DNA of 25,792 nt from an uncultured Desulfovibrionaceae bacterium. Lineage in GTDB: Bacteria; Desulfobacterota; Desulfovibrionia; Desulfovibrionales; Desulfovibrionaceae. Location of the stretch: the NCBI GenBank assembly GCA_947074125.1, contig CAMTOM010000001.1, positions 1 through 25,792 of the forward strand, read 5' to 3'. The notes beneath the pieces were generated by a model. That model saw only the letters and a list, made by a program, of their open reading frames with translations, ran no database searches and was not told the origin of the DNA. This document shows, one piece after another, positions 15,499 through 23,210 of this stretch. A program made the position numbers and the translations under genes. How positions within the stretch are numbered: the first letter of the stretch is position 1; each line of letters begins with the position of its first letter.

Positions 15499-15524
15499 CC
15501 CGACGGCGCATCCGCGCCGTCGGG
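15499..15524 (+). repeat. Perfect 11-bp GC-rich hairpin between dsrB and dsrD
   Basis: Arms CCCGACGGCGC (15499-15509) and GCGCCGTCGGG (15514-15524) with a 4-base loop ATCC. No T-tract follows; the dsrD ribosome binding site (CAGGAGA) begins two bases after the right arm. This looks like an mRNA-stabilising or attenuating element that protects the dsrAB message and changes dsrD dosage, rather than a full terminator. Function is inferred. Confidence 0.85.
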
Positions 15525-15538
15525 TCAGGAGAAATCAC

Positions 15539-15772
15539 ATGGCTGACAAAGATGTTATTATTGAGTTTCTCAATAGCAAATCGGCCTCCAAGTCAAAATT
15601 CTACTTCAAAGACTTTACGGAACTCTTCCCCGATAAAGGTCCACGCGAAGTAAAAAAAGTTCTTACTCAGTTGGTGAACGAAGAAGTCCTCGAATTCTGG
15701 TCTTCCGGTTCTACAACCATGTACGGTCTCAAAGGTGCAGGCAAGCAGTCTGCGGCTGAAGGTGAAAGCTAG
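15539..15772 (+). CDS. dsrD: Dissimilatory sulfite reductase-associated protein DsrD
   Basis: Cytoplasmic protein of 77 aa, close to the 78 aa of the Desulfovibrio protein. It has a winged-helix fold in known members and associates with sulfite reduction; recent work regards it as an activator of DsrAB. The start is ATG 15539 (MADKDVIIEFLNSK) with CAGGAGA upstream; the frame runs back into dsrB, but that extension is not protein-like. It includes FYFKDFTELFPDKG and KKVLTQLVNEEVLEFWSSGS, typical of the family. It sits in the usual place after dsrB, and a terminator follows. Confidence 0.97.
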   Translation: MADKDVIIEFLNSKSASKSKFYFKDFTELFPDKGPREVKKVLTQLVNEEVLEFWSSGSTTMYGLKGAGKQSAAEGES

Positions 15773-15801
15773 GCTGCCTGCTTCGGCTTTGCCCCAAGCA
15801 T

Positions 15802-15855
15802 ATTCGCGCCAGGAGATAACGTTCGTACGTTGCCTGTGCGCGAATTTTATTTCTC
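15802..15855 (+). terminator. Rho-independent-type terminator after dsrD
   Basis: A three-part stem: ATTCGCGC (15802-15809) with GCGCGAAT (15838-15845), CAGG (15810-15813) with CCTG (15833-15836), and AACGT (15818-15822) with ACGTT (15827-15831), loop TCGT. Seventeen base pairs in total, followed by TTTATTTCTC. It begins about 30 bases after the dsrD stop, so it probably ends or strongly reduces the dsrABD transcript before cbiA. Confidence 0.72.
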
Positions 15856-15899
15856 TTCCCGCTTCTTCACGCCCTTCTGCATAACCAGAGCCAAACAAC

Positions 15900-17342
15900 A
15901 TGCCACACATCCCCCGTCTCCTTATTTCTGCCTGTCGGGGCGGCTCCGGCAAGACGCTGCTCACCCTCGGTCTGACACGTGCCTTTTCGCAGGAGGGCAT
16001 TATCTGCAAGCCCTATAAAAAAGGGCCAGACTATATTGATGCCGCCTGGCTTGCCTTGGCAAGCAAACAAGACTGCACACCTCTTGACCCCTATTTTCTC
16101 AATCAAGCTCGTCTTAGTGCGCTTTTGCAGCACTCTTTTGCCCATAGCAATGCAGAACTGGCCGTAATCGAAGGCAACAGGGGGCTGTTTGATGGCACTG
16201 ATATCGCGGGCAGCAGCTCTTCTGCCGAATTGGCTTTTACGCTCAACTGTCCCATCGTGCTGACGCTCGACTGCACCAAAATGACCCGTACTGCCGCAGC
16301 TCTCGTTCAGGGCTTAACGGCTTTTGATCCCCGCATCCATATCGCAGGTCTGGTACTTAACCAACTGGGAACCGCACGCCAGGAGCAACTCTTGCGCCAG
16401 GTACTGGAGACCTATACAGATGTCCCCGTGGTAGGAGCCCTGCCGCGCTTGCGCCACAATCCCATGCCAGAGCGCCATATGGGTCTCGCAGCCCAACACG
16501 ATACCTGTCTCGCAGAACACATTTTAGACGATCTTGCCGCACATGTTCGCGAACATGTCGATGTTGCGCGCTGCCATGACATTGCTCGTGCCGCCCCTCC
16601 TTTAGAGCAGGCAGCTCCATTCTGGGAGACGCCATCCCCATCTTCCCCTTCTGCTGTTACGCCACGCATTGGCTATGTACGGGATCGTATTTTGTGGTTC
16701 TATTATCCTGAAAACTTGGAGGCACTTGAGCGGGCTGGAGCAGAACTTGTGCCCCTCTCTCTTGAATCTTCGCAGCACTGGGAAGAGCTTGACGGACTGT
16801 ATCTTGGGGGAGGCTTTCCCGAAGATCATGCTGCAAGCCTCACACAAAGCCCACACCTTGCCCGTATTGCAGACTGGGCGCATAAAGACATGCCCATTTA
16901 TGCGGAATGCGGTGGTTTCATGCTGCTGGCACGTACGCTACGGCGTGATGCGAACACATTCCCCATGGCAGCCATTTTCCCTGTCCATACAGAGTTTTTT
17001 AACAAGCCACAGGGTTTGGGCTATGTTTGCGGTACAATCGACGCACACACACCTTTTTTCCCCATAGGAACCCATATACGGGGTCATGAGTTTCACTACT
17101 CACGCTGTATCATGGATACGGCAGAACACAATCTCTGCACACTCCACCTCGAAAAAGGGACAGGAATGGGGAACAGCAAAGATGGTTTACTATACAAAAA
17201 TACCTTTGCAGCCTATACCCATATCTTTGCTCCCACCATTCCCGCATGGGCACCAGCTTTTGTGCGCTTGGCCTCTGAATATGCCATGAAACGCAATACC
17301 GCCTCTTTGCTTGACATGTCTGCTCCCTATGCTAATGAATAA
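15900..17342 (+). CDS. cbiA: Cobyrinate a,c-diamide synthase (CbiA/CobB)
   Basis: Cytoplasmic glutamine-dependent amidotransferase of 480 aa that amidates the a and c side chains of cob(II)yrinate with ATP in corrinoid biosynthesis. The N-terminal synthetase domain has a P-loop-like SACRGGSGKT (residues 10-19), KPYKKGPDYID and EGNRGLFDG. The C-terminal glutaminase domain (from about 256) has LGGGFPEDH, the nucleophile C337 in YAECGGF, and the histidine segment GHEFHYS near 395-401. A serine/proline-rich linker joins the domains. The ribosome binding site is weak (CAGAGCC). It follows dsrD across a terminator-like hairpin, as in other Desulfovibrio dsr loci. Siroheme and corrinoids share uroporphyrinogen-derived precursors, so the proximity may coordinate tetrapyrrole use; that is inference. 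Confidence 0.93.
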   Translation: MPHIPRLLISACRGGSGKTLLTLGLTRAFSQEGIICKPYKKGPDYIDAAWLALASKQDCTPLDPYFLNQARLSALLQHSFAHSNAELAVIEGNRGLFDGTDIAGSSSSAELAFTLNCPIVLTLDCTKMTRTAAALVQGLTAFDPRIHIAGLVLNQLGTARQEQLLRQVLETYTDVPVVGALPRLRHNPMPERHMGLAAQHDTCLAEHILDDLAAHVREHVDVARCHDIARAAPPLEQAAPFWETPSPSSPSAVTPRIGYVRDRILWFYYPENLEALERAGAELVPLSLESSQHWEELDGLYLGGGFPEDHAASLTQSPHLARIADWAHKDMPIYAECGGFMLLARTLRRDANTFPMAAIFPVHTEFFNKPQGLGYVCGTIDAHTPFFPIGTHIRGHEFHYSRCIMDTAEHNLCTLHLEKGTGMGNSKDGLLYKNTFAAYTHIFAPTIPAWAPAFVRLASEYAMKRNTASLLDMSAPYANE

Positions 17343-17401
17343 AAACCCCCATATTCCCAGTAGTATAAACTATTTTCAGCTTTTTTACCAAGAGGAAAAG
17401 C

Positions 17402-17761
17402 ATGAACCGTTTTTTCGCCTGTCTTTGTGTATGTAGCCTGTCACTTTCCTGTCTATTCTTTGCCGCATGCACCACGCCGCCCAAAAAACGTTTTCTTGCC
17501 ATTCAGACAAAAGCTGCCGATATTGCCCCAGAAAGAAATCGTGATCTTTTTATGGAAGACCTTAAAAAAGTCACCTGTGTCGCCAATGCCCTCGACAGCA
17601 CACTCAGCAAGGCAGAGTTTACTCTGCTCAATGACCATCTTGAGCAGTTGATTATGGCAACATCACTTGAAGTAGAGCAGGAAGTCATGAATGCCATGGA
17701 AAACCCAACCTCTTTACATAAAGCCTATTTTGGCGCTCTGAAAGCCTGCGCAACGCCGTAA
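17402..17761 (+). CDS. Small putative lipoprotein, 119 aa
   Basis: Not recognised. Signal peptide MNRFFACLCVCSLSLSCLFF followed by AACTT: a lipobox-like FAAC, so C23 is the likely lipidated residue. The mature part is about 97 aa, charged and probably helical (DIAPERNRDLFMEDLKKV, then a helix rich in L and E). AAGAGGAAAAGC precedes the ATG. It lies 59 bases after cbiA with no good terminator between, so it could be read through from cbiA. Possible envelope stress or adaptor lipoprotein; no function can be given. Confidence 0.8.
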   Translation: MNRFFACLCVCSLSLSCLFFAACTTPPKKRFLAIQTKAADIAPERNRDLFMEDLKKVTCVANALDSTLSKAEFTLLNDHLEQLIMATSLEVEQEVMNAMENPTSLHKAYFGALKACATP

Positions 17762-18212
17762 TCTCTTCGAATTACACCTTCTGCCCAACTACCCACTTTC
17801 CCCTTTGCCCCATGCTACGCTACGCATAGTCTTCTCGCATATCCTTCGTCAAACGCTGTAATCACCCTAAATTGAATTACAGATTTGAAAAAACCATCTT
17901 TTGTAGCTCTTTATTACAAGGCAAGAGAATAAAAGATTGATATGCTATTAGTACAATAGATAACAGATTCACACAAAAAAGCAAAAATTCTTTTCTGCAA
18001 TAATCACACTAGCTCATTCAAGACTCAAAAATAATGCTTCTTTACTCCATCTCGTGACGGCACAGCATATCATTTGTAGCTTGACACAATACTCCCTATT
18101 TGACTATTGAAAAGTGATATACAGTACATACTACAGTTGCAAGTCAATACATTTTCGGAAGTAGAACTACCATAACAGGGTCAAGAAAACTCTCACCATT
18201 CTCACTTTATAT
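17762..18212. other. AT-rich intergenic region upstream of the lipoprotein/amidase genes
   Basis: No gene is seen in about 400 bases, which are clearly more AT-rich than the flanking genes. It holds an inverted repeat CTGTAAT/ATTACAG (17856-17862/17876-17882) that might end the upstream unit, and a TTGACA at 18081-18086 that could be a -35 box, although no good -10 follows at normal spacing. The end (18165-18212) is an open frame that encodes the missing signal peptide of the next gene. Confidence 0.45.
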
Positions 18213-19727
18213 TTGTTTATATTAACTTTTTTTATTTCAGGCTGTTCACAAAGCACTCCTGCAGATAAAGCTATAAAAGATTTTTATTCCAAAGTTGAAA
18301 GTATGCTTCAGGAGGGAAGTCCAGCACTCCTCTCCGACTTCGCTCTCCTTACAGGCGCTTTTTTCCAGCACAGCCCCCAAACGACTGCCGTCCTGGAAAA
18401 CCCCCTGCTCATGCCTAGTGATGTGGAGCTGTCAACAGCTCCCCCCAACGCATTGGCACGCGCAGCACTCCAGCCTTATTTCGAACGTCACCCCAAAGCC
18501 CTGCTCAATCCCAAAATACTCAAAAAATGCCAGGTTACCCGCGTTGATAACAATATATGGATTGCCGCTTTTCCAACAGAAGATACCACTTGGCTGACAT
18601 TTATTGTACAGGGTGATAGAGCAGTACCCATAGGCATCAGCACCAACGTAAATGATGCCCGTCTGCTGGGAGAAAACTATCAGGAATCAAGCGCTCCCCC
18701 TGCTTCGCAACCCGTGACTGCAGAGAGCTCACCTGCCCCCGCCACTGCGCCAGTAGCAACCACGGCACTACAACAACGCTGCATTGCAGCTATCCAGCAA
18801 GCCTCTCTCGCACCTCTGCATATCACTGAACCGAAAGTACGCTTTCTCCATGCTGGCACACGCAATGAACGCTTTGAAATCATTTTCACAGCTCAAAATC
18901 AGGGGAACGAATCCATCAGTGCCCCCATATACCGTATCACCGTGAAAAACAGGGAAGGGCAGCCTCTTTTGCTCACAACATATGGAGAAACAATGACCCT
19001 GGCTCCAGGGAAATCACGCGAACAGCTCATTTCTGGCATCAGAGGAAGTGACTCTCCAGAAGATCGCGCTGCACGCATTTACGAATTTCTCCTCATGAAG
19101 GAAGTAGTCGCAGGCACCTATACACTCCATATCGAGCCTGCCAGCTTTACCTATGCTTCCACATCGCTCCCTCCTGCAGCCTCTTTGCTTGAAAATGAAA
19201 TAGAGGTTCTGCCAGACGCTACATGTCGCTACGCCACAAATCACCTGCCTGCTGCTCCTGAAGAAATAGATGAGTCGTCGTTACAAGCCTATCAGGAAGC
19301 AGAAAAAACCCGTCAAGAAAAAGTCTTTCAAACAATAGAGGAAACAGCTAAAGAAAAAGCAGCGAAAATGCTCGCTCGTATCAAAGTCCGCACTGATCCG
19401 GCCATGAATACCGGAAAACAAAAAATGGCCTATACGCTGACTATTGAAAATGACTGGGATGAAGACATTATTCCCAAGAGCATTACCATCAGATGGGTAG
19501 AAAACAATACCGTCATCAGAGAAAAAGTTCTCCAAAGCTGGGTACGTATCCAGCCTGACCGCACCAGTAAAATCAAAGTTGCCTCCAGCAATGAAGGTGA
19601 TGATGTACTCCAGAAAAAAGTTCTCTCCGGTAAGGTCAAGCTCAGAGCGATCATTACAGCCGCTTCAATAGGCCAAAGAGAAATAGACATCAACGGTGCA
19701 GGCTATCTCCCCCAGTGGGCAGAGTAA
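18213..19727 (+). CDS. Large putative lipoprotein with beta-domains, non-standard start
   Basis: Not recognised; at least 504 aa. The frame continues upstream to a stop at 18162 without any ATG or GTG, yet the upstream codons spell a textbook lipoprotein signal (KKTLTILTLYLF then ILTFFISGCS, lipobox ISGC). TTG 18213 is the only standard in-frame start and would leave an 11-residue signal, too short. After the cysteine come a helical/beta region (about 12-155), a Pro/Ala/Thr linker (about 156-180), an Ig-like beta region with NQGNESISAPIYRI (about 190-310), a charged coiled coil (about 345-385, many E and K) and a second beta domain with IENDWDEDIIPKSITIRW to the end. Probably an outer-membrane lipoprotein. 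It is followed after 16 bases by a papain-like amidase. Confidence 0.78.
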   Translation: MFILTFFISGCSQSTPADKAIKDFYSKVESMLQEGSPALLSDFALLTGAFFQHSPQTTAVLENPLLMPSDVELSTAPPNALARAALQPYFERHPKALLNPKILKKCQVTRVDNNIWIAAFPTEDTTWLTFIVQGDRAVPIGISTNVNDARLLGENYQESSAPPASQPVTAESSPAPATAPVATTALQQRCIAAIQQASLAPLHITEPKVRFLHAGTRNERFEIIFTAQNQGNESISAPIYRITVKNREGQPLLLTTYGETMTLAPGKSREQLISGIRGSDSPEDRAARIYEFLLMKEVVAGTYTLHIEPASFTYASTSLPPAASLLENEIEVLPDATCRYATNHLPAAPEEIDESSLQAYQEAEKTRQEKVFQTIEETAKEKAAKMLARIKVRTDPAMNTGKQKMAYTLTIENDWDEDIIPKSITIRWVENNTVIREKVLQSWVRIQPDRTSKIKVASSNEGDDVLQKKVLSGKVKLRAIITAASIGQREIDINGAGYLPQWAE

Positions 19728-19743
19728 CAAAGAAGGACACCGC

Positions 19744-20595
19744 ATGGGATTGGCATACATACACTTCCAATCCTTTATCATAGCACTTTCTATGAGGCAT
19801 CTTGCTCCCTATGGGCATGATGCCTCTTTTTTCGCTCACATCCTGCATAATGATGCACACCCGACCTGCATATATCAAAATCCTACGCATACGTTACGCA
19901 AATTCTTTCCTGTCATAGATACCTGCTTGCGGCTTTTTTTGATTTTTTTCCTGTGTTATGCCACCACTTCTTCTGCCTATGCAGCGAACGCTCTTGCCAC
20001 TCCTGCCATATCCCCTTCCACCTCACCCGAAACATCAATAAGGGCTGAAAAATCCTCAGCGACGCACAATGACACACGATGGGAGCCACTACAGGGCACG
20101 CTCAAAAATGCGGATATCGTTCTGCGCTATCGTCCGAATAGCTGGGGGAAGCTACTGCAACGCTTTGGCGAACAATATTCACATATTGGCATCCTTTATT
20201 TCCCTAAAACCACTCCCTATGTCATTCATATGGATGTGGACAATAACGGCAAAGGGAGCATTATTACAGAACCCCTTTCTCTCTTTCTCAATAACGCAGA
20301 AAGGATACGCATTTTGCGTATGCCCCTACCAGAAACATTGCGGGCTTCCATTATCACTCAGGCTTTTGTCTATAAAGCGCAAAAGATTCCATTTGACCTT
20401 CAAATGGATCTCAGCAAAAACAGCGCGATGTACTGCACAGAATACGTCTGGCGTACGTTTTACGCTGCCCTCTCTCGCGACATTCTACAGCAACGCAGGC
20501 ACCGCAAATACATTCTCTGCAGCGACTTTGCACAAGCAGCAAGCAAAATCCTTTTCTCAGGCACAACACACACTACCTATGCAAAAAATCCATAA
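19744..20595 (+). CDS. YiiX/YaeF-type permuted papain-like amidase (C92 family), exported
   Basis: Protein of 283 aa from ATG 19744, chosen for AAGAAGGA upstream. Residues about 60-82 (LRLFLIFFLCYATTSSAYA) look like a signal peptide or anchor, but it sits after an odd N-terminal stretch of about 55 aa. The C-terminal domain has the permuted NlpC/P60-like order: NADIVLRYRPNSWG, then QYSHIGILYF with the histidine, and MYCTEYVWRTF with the catalytic cysteine. Such enzymes hydrolyse amide or ester bonds in lipids, peptides or peptidoglycan. It is 16 bases after the lipoprotein gene, so the two are probably co-transcribed and act at the envelope. Substrate unknown. Confidence 0.8.
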   Translation: MGLAYIHFQSFIIALSMRHLAPYGHDASFFAHILHNDAHPTCIYQNPTHTLRKFFPVIDTCLRLFLIFFLCYATTSSAYAANALATPAISPSTSPETSIRAEKSSATHNDTRWEPLQGTLKNADIVLRYRPNSWGKLLQRFGEQYSHIGILYFPKTTPYVIHMDVDNNGKGSIITEPLSLFLNNAERIRILRMPLPETLRASIITQAFVYKAQKIPFDLQMDLSKNSAMYCTEYVWRTFYAALSRDILQQRRHRKYILCSDFAQAASKILFSGTTHTTYAKNP

Positions 20596-20622
20596 ATTTT
20601 CTGTGCTGTAGATATATGTAAC

Positions 20623-20655
20623 AAAAAAAGCCGGACACAAGACTGTGTCCGGCTT
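20623..20655 (-). terminator. Rho-independent terminator of rpsB-tsf
   Basis: A perfect 12-bp stem, AAGCCGGACACA (20628-20639) with TGTGTCCGGCTT (20644-20655), loop AGAC, flanked by an A-run (20623-20629) that is a U-tract in the leftward transcript. It begins 21 bases after the tsf stop. It may also stop the rightward amidase transcript, although no good T-run follows on that strand. Confidence 0.92.
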
Positions 20656-20675
20656 CAGAATCTCTTTAAAAAAGA

Positions 20676-21518
20676 CTATTCAGCGCCTAGTTGAATACGC
20701 ATGAACGAAGAAATCGTCACATCAGCGCCCGCAACCTTGGCAGCGTCACGTACAACATCAGCGATGCTCTTCTTGTCATCACGGATATATGGCTGATCCA
20801 TAAGGCACACTTCCTTACAGAATTTCTTGACCGCACCTTCAGCAATTTTGTCAATAATATTGGCAGGCTTGCCTTCTTCAAGAGCTTTTTGGCGATATAC
20901 TTCACGCTCACGCTCAATGACTGCGGGATCAAGGCTGGTCGCATCCAGAGCCAGAGGGCTTGCCGCAGCAACCTGCATGGCCACATTACGGGCAAGCTCA
21001 AGCACAGCAGGATGATTACCAGCAGCACTTTCCACTTTTACAAGAACGCCAATCTTATTGTTGGCATGGATATACTGACCGATAACACCGGAAGCAGGAA
21101 CGTCCATGCGAACAAATTTGCCCAGTGTCATATTTTCGCCCACCGAAGCAATCTGCTGGGTAACAGCATCACCCATCAAAGCCTGAAAGGCATCGGCGTC
21201 GGCAGGATTTTTTTCCAGTACAGCCTGAGCTGCCTGGTCTGCCAGCGCACGGAACTGATCACCACGCGCCACAAAGTCTGTTTCACACAGCATCGCAGCC
21301 ATAGCAACAGCGGAAGACGAAGACGCAATCGCGACAAGGCCTTCAGAAGTCGCACGACCTGATTTTTTGGCAGCCTTGGCCATGCCCTTCTGACGCAACC
21401 AGTCTACAGCCTTTTCCAGATCGCCATCAACTTCCTGAAGGGCTTTTTTACAATCCATCATACCTGCGCCAGTTTTTTCGCGCAATTCTTTTACCATCTG
21501 AGCAGAAATAGCAGCCAT
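20676..21518 (-). CDS. tsf: Translation elongation factor Ts
   Basis: Cytoplasmic guanine-nucleotide exchange factor for EF-Tu, 280 aa. The N-terminal UBA-like domain MAAISAQMVKELREKTGAG with MMDCKKALQE is clear, followed by the EF-Tu contact motif ETDFVAR and the dimerisation/core domains. The start is ATG 21518, because GGGAGA precedes it; the frame is open 60 codons further, overlapping rpsB's end. It follows rpsB as in most bacteria, and the usual pyrH and frr are not attached here. A strong terminator follows. Confidence 0.98.
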   Translation of the reverse strand: MAAISAQMVKELREKTGAGMMDCKKALQEVDGDLEKAVDWLRQKGMAKAAKKSGRATSEGLVAIASSSSAVAMAAMLCETDFVARGDQFRALADQAAQAVLEKNPADADAFQALMGDAVTQQIASVGENMTLGKFVRMDVPASGVIGQYIHANNKIGVLVKVESAAGNHPAVLELARNVAMQVAAASPLALDATSLDPAVIEREREVYRQKALEEGKPANIIDKIAEGAVKKFCKEVCLMDQPYIRDDKKSIADVVRDAAKVAGADVTISSFMRIQLGAE

Positions 21519-21575
21519 AGATTTCTCCCGAAATAACAAAAAATGTTCGTGACAGGTACACAAAAACAGAAATTC

Positions 21576-21630
21576 CCTGCCTTCCCCATTCAAAAAGCCC
21601 ATACAGGCATCTTCACAGGAGGAAGGCAGG
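21576..21630 (-). repeat. Inverted repeat between rpsB and tsf
   Basis: CCTGCCTTCC (21576-21585) is perfectly complementary to GGAAGGCAGG (21621-21630), with a 35-base loop. It lies in the 121-base rpsB-tsf spacer and could fold in the leftward mRNA to balance the two genes. No T-tract follows, so it is not a full terminator. Confidence 0.6.
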
Positions 21631-21639
21631 AAAGTAAGA

Positions 21640-22431
21640 TTATTCTGCAGCAGGCGCAGCAGGAGACGCTTCTGCAGGAGCAGATGCAGCTTCTGCATTT
21701 GCAGCAGCCTTCAGCTCTTCTTCAGCGTTTTTCCCAACACCTTCTTTATTCATGGCATCACCATCAAGGCAAGCCTCGGCAAACGCAGTCACAAACAACT
21801 TAATAGCGCGAATAGCGTCATCATTGCCAGGAATAATATAATCAATCACATCAGGATCGCAGTTCGTATCTGTAACAGCCACGATAGGAATACCCAGTTT
21901 ACGGCATTCTTTCACAGCAATATCTTCACGATTGGGATCAATGATAAAAGCCAACTGAGGCAGGCGATCCATATTTTTAATGCCGCCGAGCGTCAGATTC
22001 AACTTGTCCATTTCACGCTGAAGCGTAAGAATTTCTTTTTTCTGGTAACGATTGATGGAACCATCTTCAAACATGGCTTCCAGCTTCTTCAGACGGTCAA
22101 CACTCTTTTGAATCGTCACAAGGTTGGTCAGAGTGCCACCCATCCAACGGTTGGTCACATAGTACTGACCAGCACGTCCGGCTTCCTGAGCCACAGCTTC
22201 CTGAGCCTGACGCTTGGTTCCCACAAAAAGAACCTTGCCGCCCTTGGCAACAGTTTCCGCAACCTTGTCATAGGCAGTACGGAAAAGCTTCACAGTTTGT
22301 TGCAGGTCAATAATATGAATGCCATTACGAGCCCCAAAAATATAGGGACGCATTTTGGGGTTCCAGCGACGGGTCTGGTGCCCAAAATGCACCCCCGTCT
22401 CCAGCATCTGTTTCATGCTGACATAAGCCAT
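21640..22431 (-). CDS. rpsB: 30S ribosomal protein S2
   Basis: Structural protein of the small ribosomal subunit, 263 aa. It has the family pattern MKQMLETGVHFGHQTRRWNP, then IFGARNGIHIIDL, LFVGTKRQAQ, NRWMGGTLTN and PNREDIAVKECRKLGIPIVA. The C-terminus is extended by an alanine/glutamate-rich tail (AEEELKAAANAEAASAPAEA), a variation common in this gene. CTGGAGGAACAT precedes the ATG. First gene of the rpsB-tsf unit. Confidence 0.99.
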   Translation of the reverse strand: MAYVSMKQMLETGVHFGHQTRRWNPKMRPYIFGARNGIHIIDLQQTVKLFRTAYDKVAETVAKGGKVLFVGTKRQAQEAVAQEAGRAGQYYVTNRWMGGTLTNLVTIQKSVDRLKKLEAMFEDGSINRYQKKEILTLQREMDKLNLTLGGIKNMDRLPQLAFIIDPNREDIAVKECRKLGIPIVAVTDTNCDPDVIDYIIPGNDDAIRAIKLFVTAFAEACLDGDAMNKEGVGKNAEEELKAAANAEAASAPAEASPAAPAAE

Positions 22432-22724
22432 ATGTTCCTCCAGGGTTTCTCTTCCACCTCAGCCCAGGCTCTTCCACCCAACATAAGTACGAAAAACTTC
22501 TCTACAAGCGAAAAAGTCTTTCGCAATCACGTGTTCTCGCACCTACGAGAACATCGGGCACCCCGAACCGCTACTGAAGTGTGCTTCATAAAAGGAGAAC
22601 TCACATAGCCTGTAACCAAATCTTTTGCAAGAAAAAAATGAGAACACCCTTCCAGCCTCTTTCATTTCATAGCAGGACACGGTATAGGAAACATATTTCC
22701 CATTATTCAATCCAAGGAGTCCGC
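22432..22724. promoter_or_regulatory. Divergent region: rpsB leader and upstream of the secreted protein gene
   Basis: The leftward leader of rpsB can form two hairpins: TGTTCTCG/CGAGAACA (22532-22539/22546-22553, 6-base loop) and GCGAAA/TTTCGC near 22508-22523. Ribosomal protein S2 genes often have autoregulatory leaders, so this is a candidate, but no known S2 leader consensus was matched. No confident promoter was found for either direction. Confidence 0.35.
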
Positions 22725-23210
22725 ATGCGAAAACATTCCCTCTGTACACTAGGCGCTTTTCTTTTGGGAGCACTCCTGCTCGCAAGCCCCACATACAGCG
22801 CCGAAGCACAGGCAGGCAAAGAAGTACAGGACAAGCCTGCCAAAACAACGCAACGCACAACCGCCATCACAATTGCTCACGAAGGAACCGACAGTCTTGG
22901 CGCACGTCTTGCCATGCGCCTGAAAGAAACATTTAATGCCAGCAATCTTTTTAGCCTTGAAGAGAAAAACAAACCCAAAATACGACTCTACCTTCTCACA
23001 GAAACAGAATTCCCAGGTCGCCCTGGCGTTGGTTCCGTATATGCTGCCATTTGGACATACCAACAAAGCGAAGGACAGCTTGCCTATCTGCTCTCCAGAG
23101 AAGTAGGCACAGTCAATTCTGATACTCTGGAAGGCCTTGTCCAGCGCCTTGGTGAACGCAGTGACGGTATCGCCGTCAAATACGCATACCTCTGGCCTGA
23201 CAATTCCTAG
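22725..23210 (+). CDS. Secreted/periplasmic protein of unknown function, 161 aa
   Basis: Not recognised. ATG 22725 follows AAGGAGTCCGC; the frame is open 48 codons further upstream but that part is not protein-like. Signal peptide: MRKHSLCTLGAFLLGALLLA with likely cleavage after SPTYSA. The mature domain (about 130 aa) has alternating strands and helices, LGARLAMRLKETFNAS, then KIRLYLLTETEFPGRP and VYAAIWTYQQ, one compact alpha/beta fold. Mature chain without cysteine. It stands alone between rpsB and the structured hairpin region. Confidence 0.82.
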   Translation: MRKHSLCTLGAFLLGALLLASPTYSAEAQAGKEVQDKPAKTTQRTTAITIAHEGTDSLGARLAMRLKETFNASNLFSLEEKNKPKIRLYLLTETEFPGRPGVGSVYAAIWTYQQSEGQLAYLLSREVGTVNSDTLEGLVQRLGERSDGIAVKYAYLWPDNS

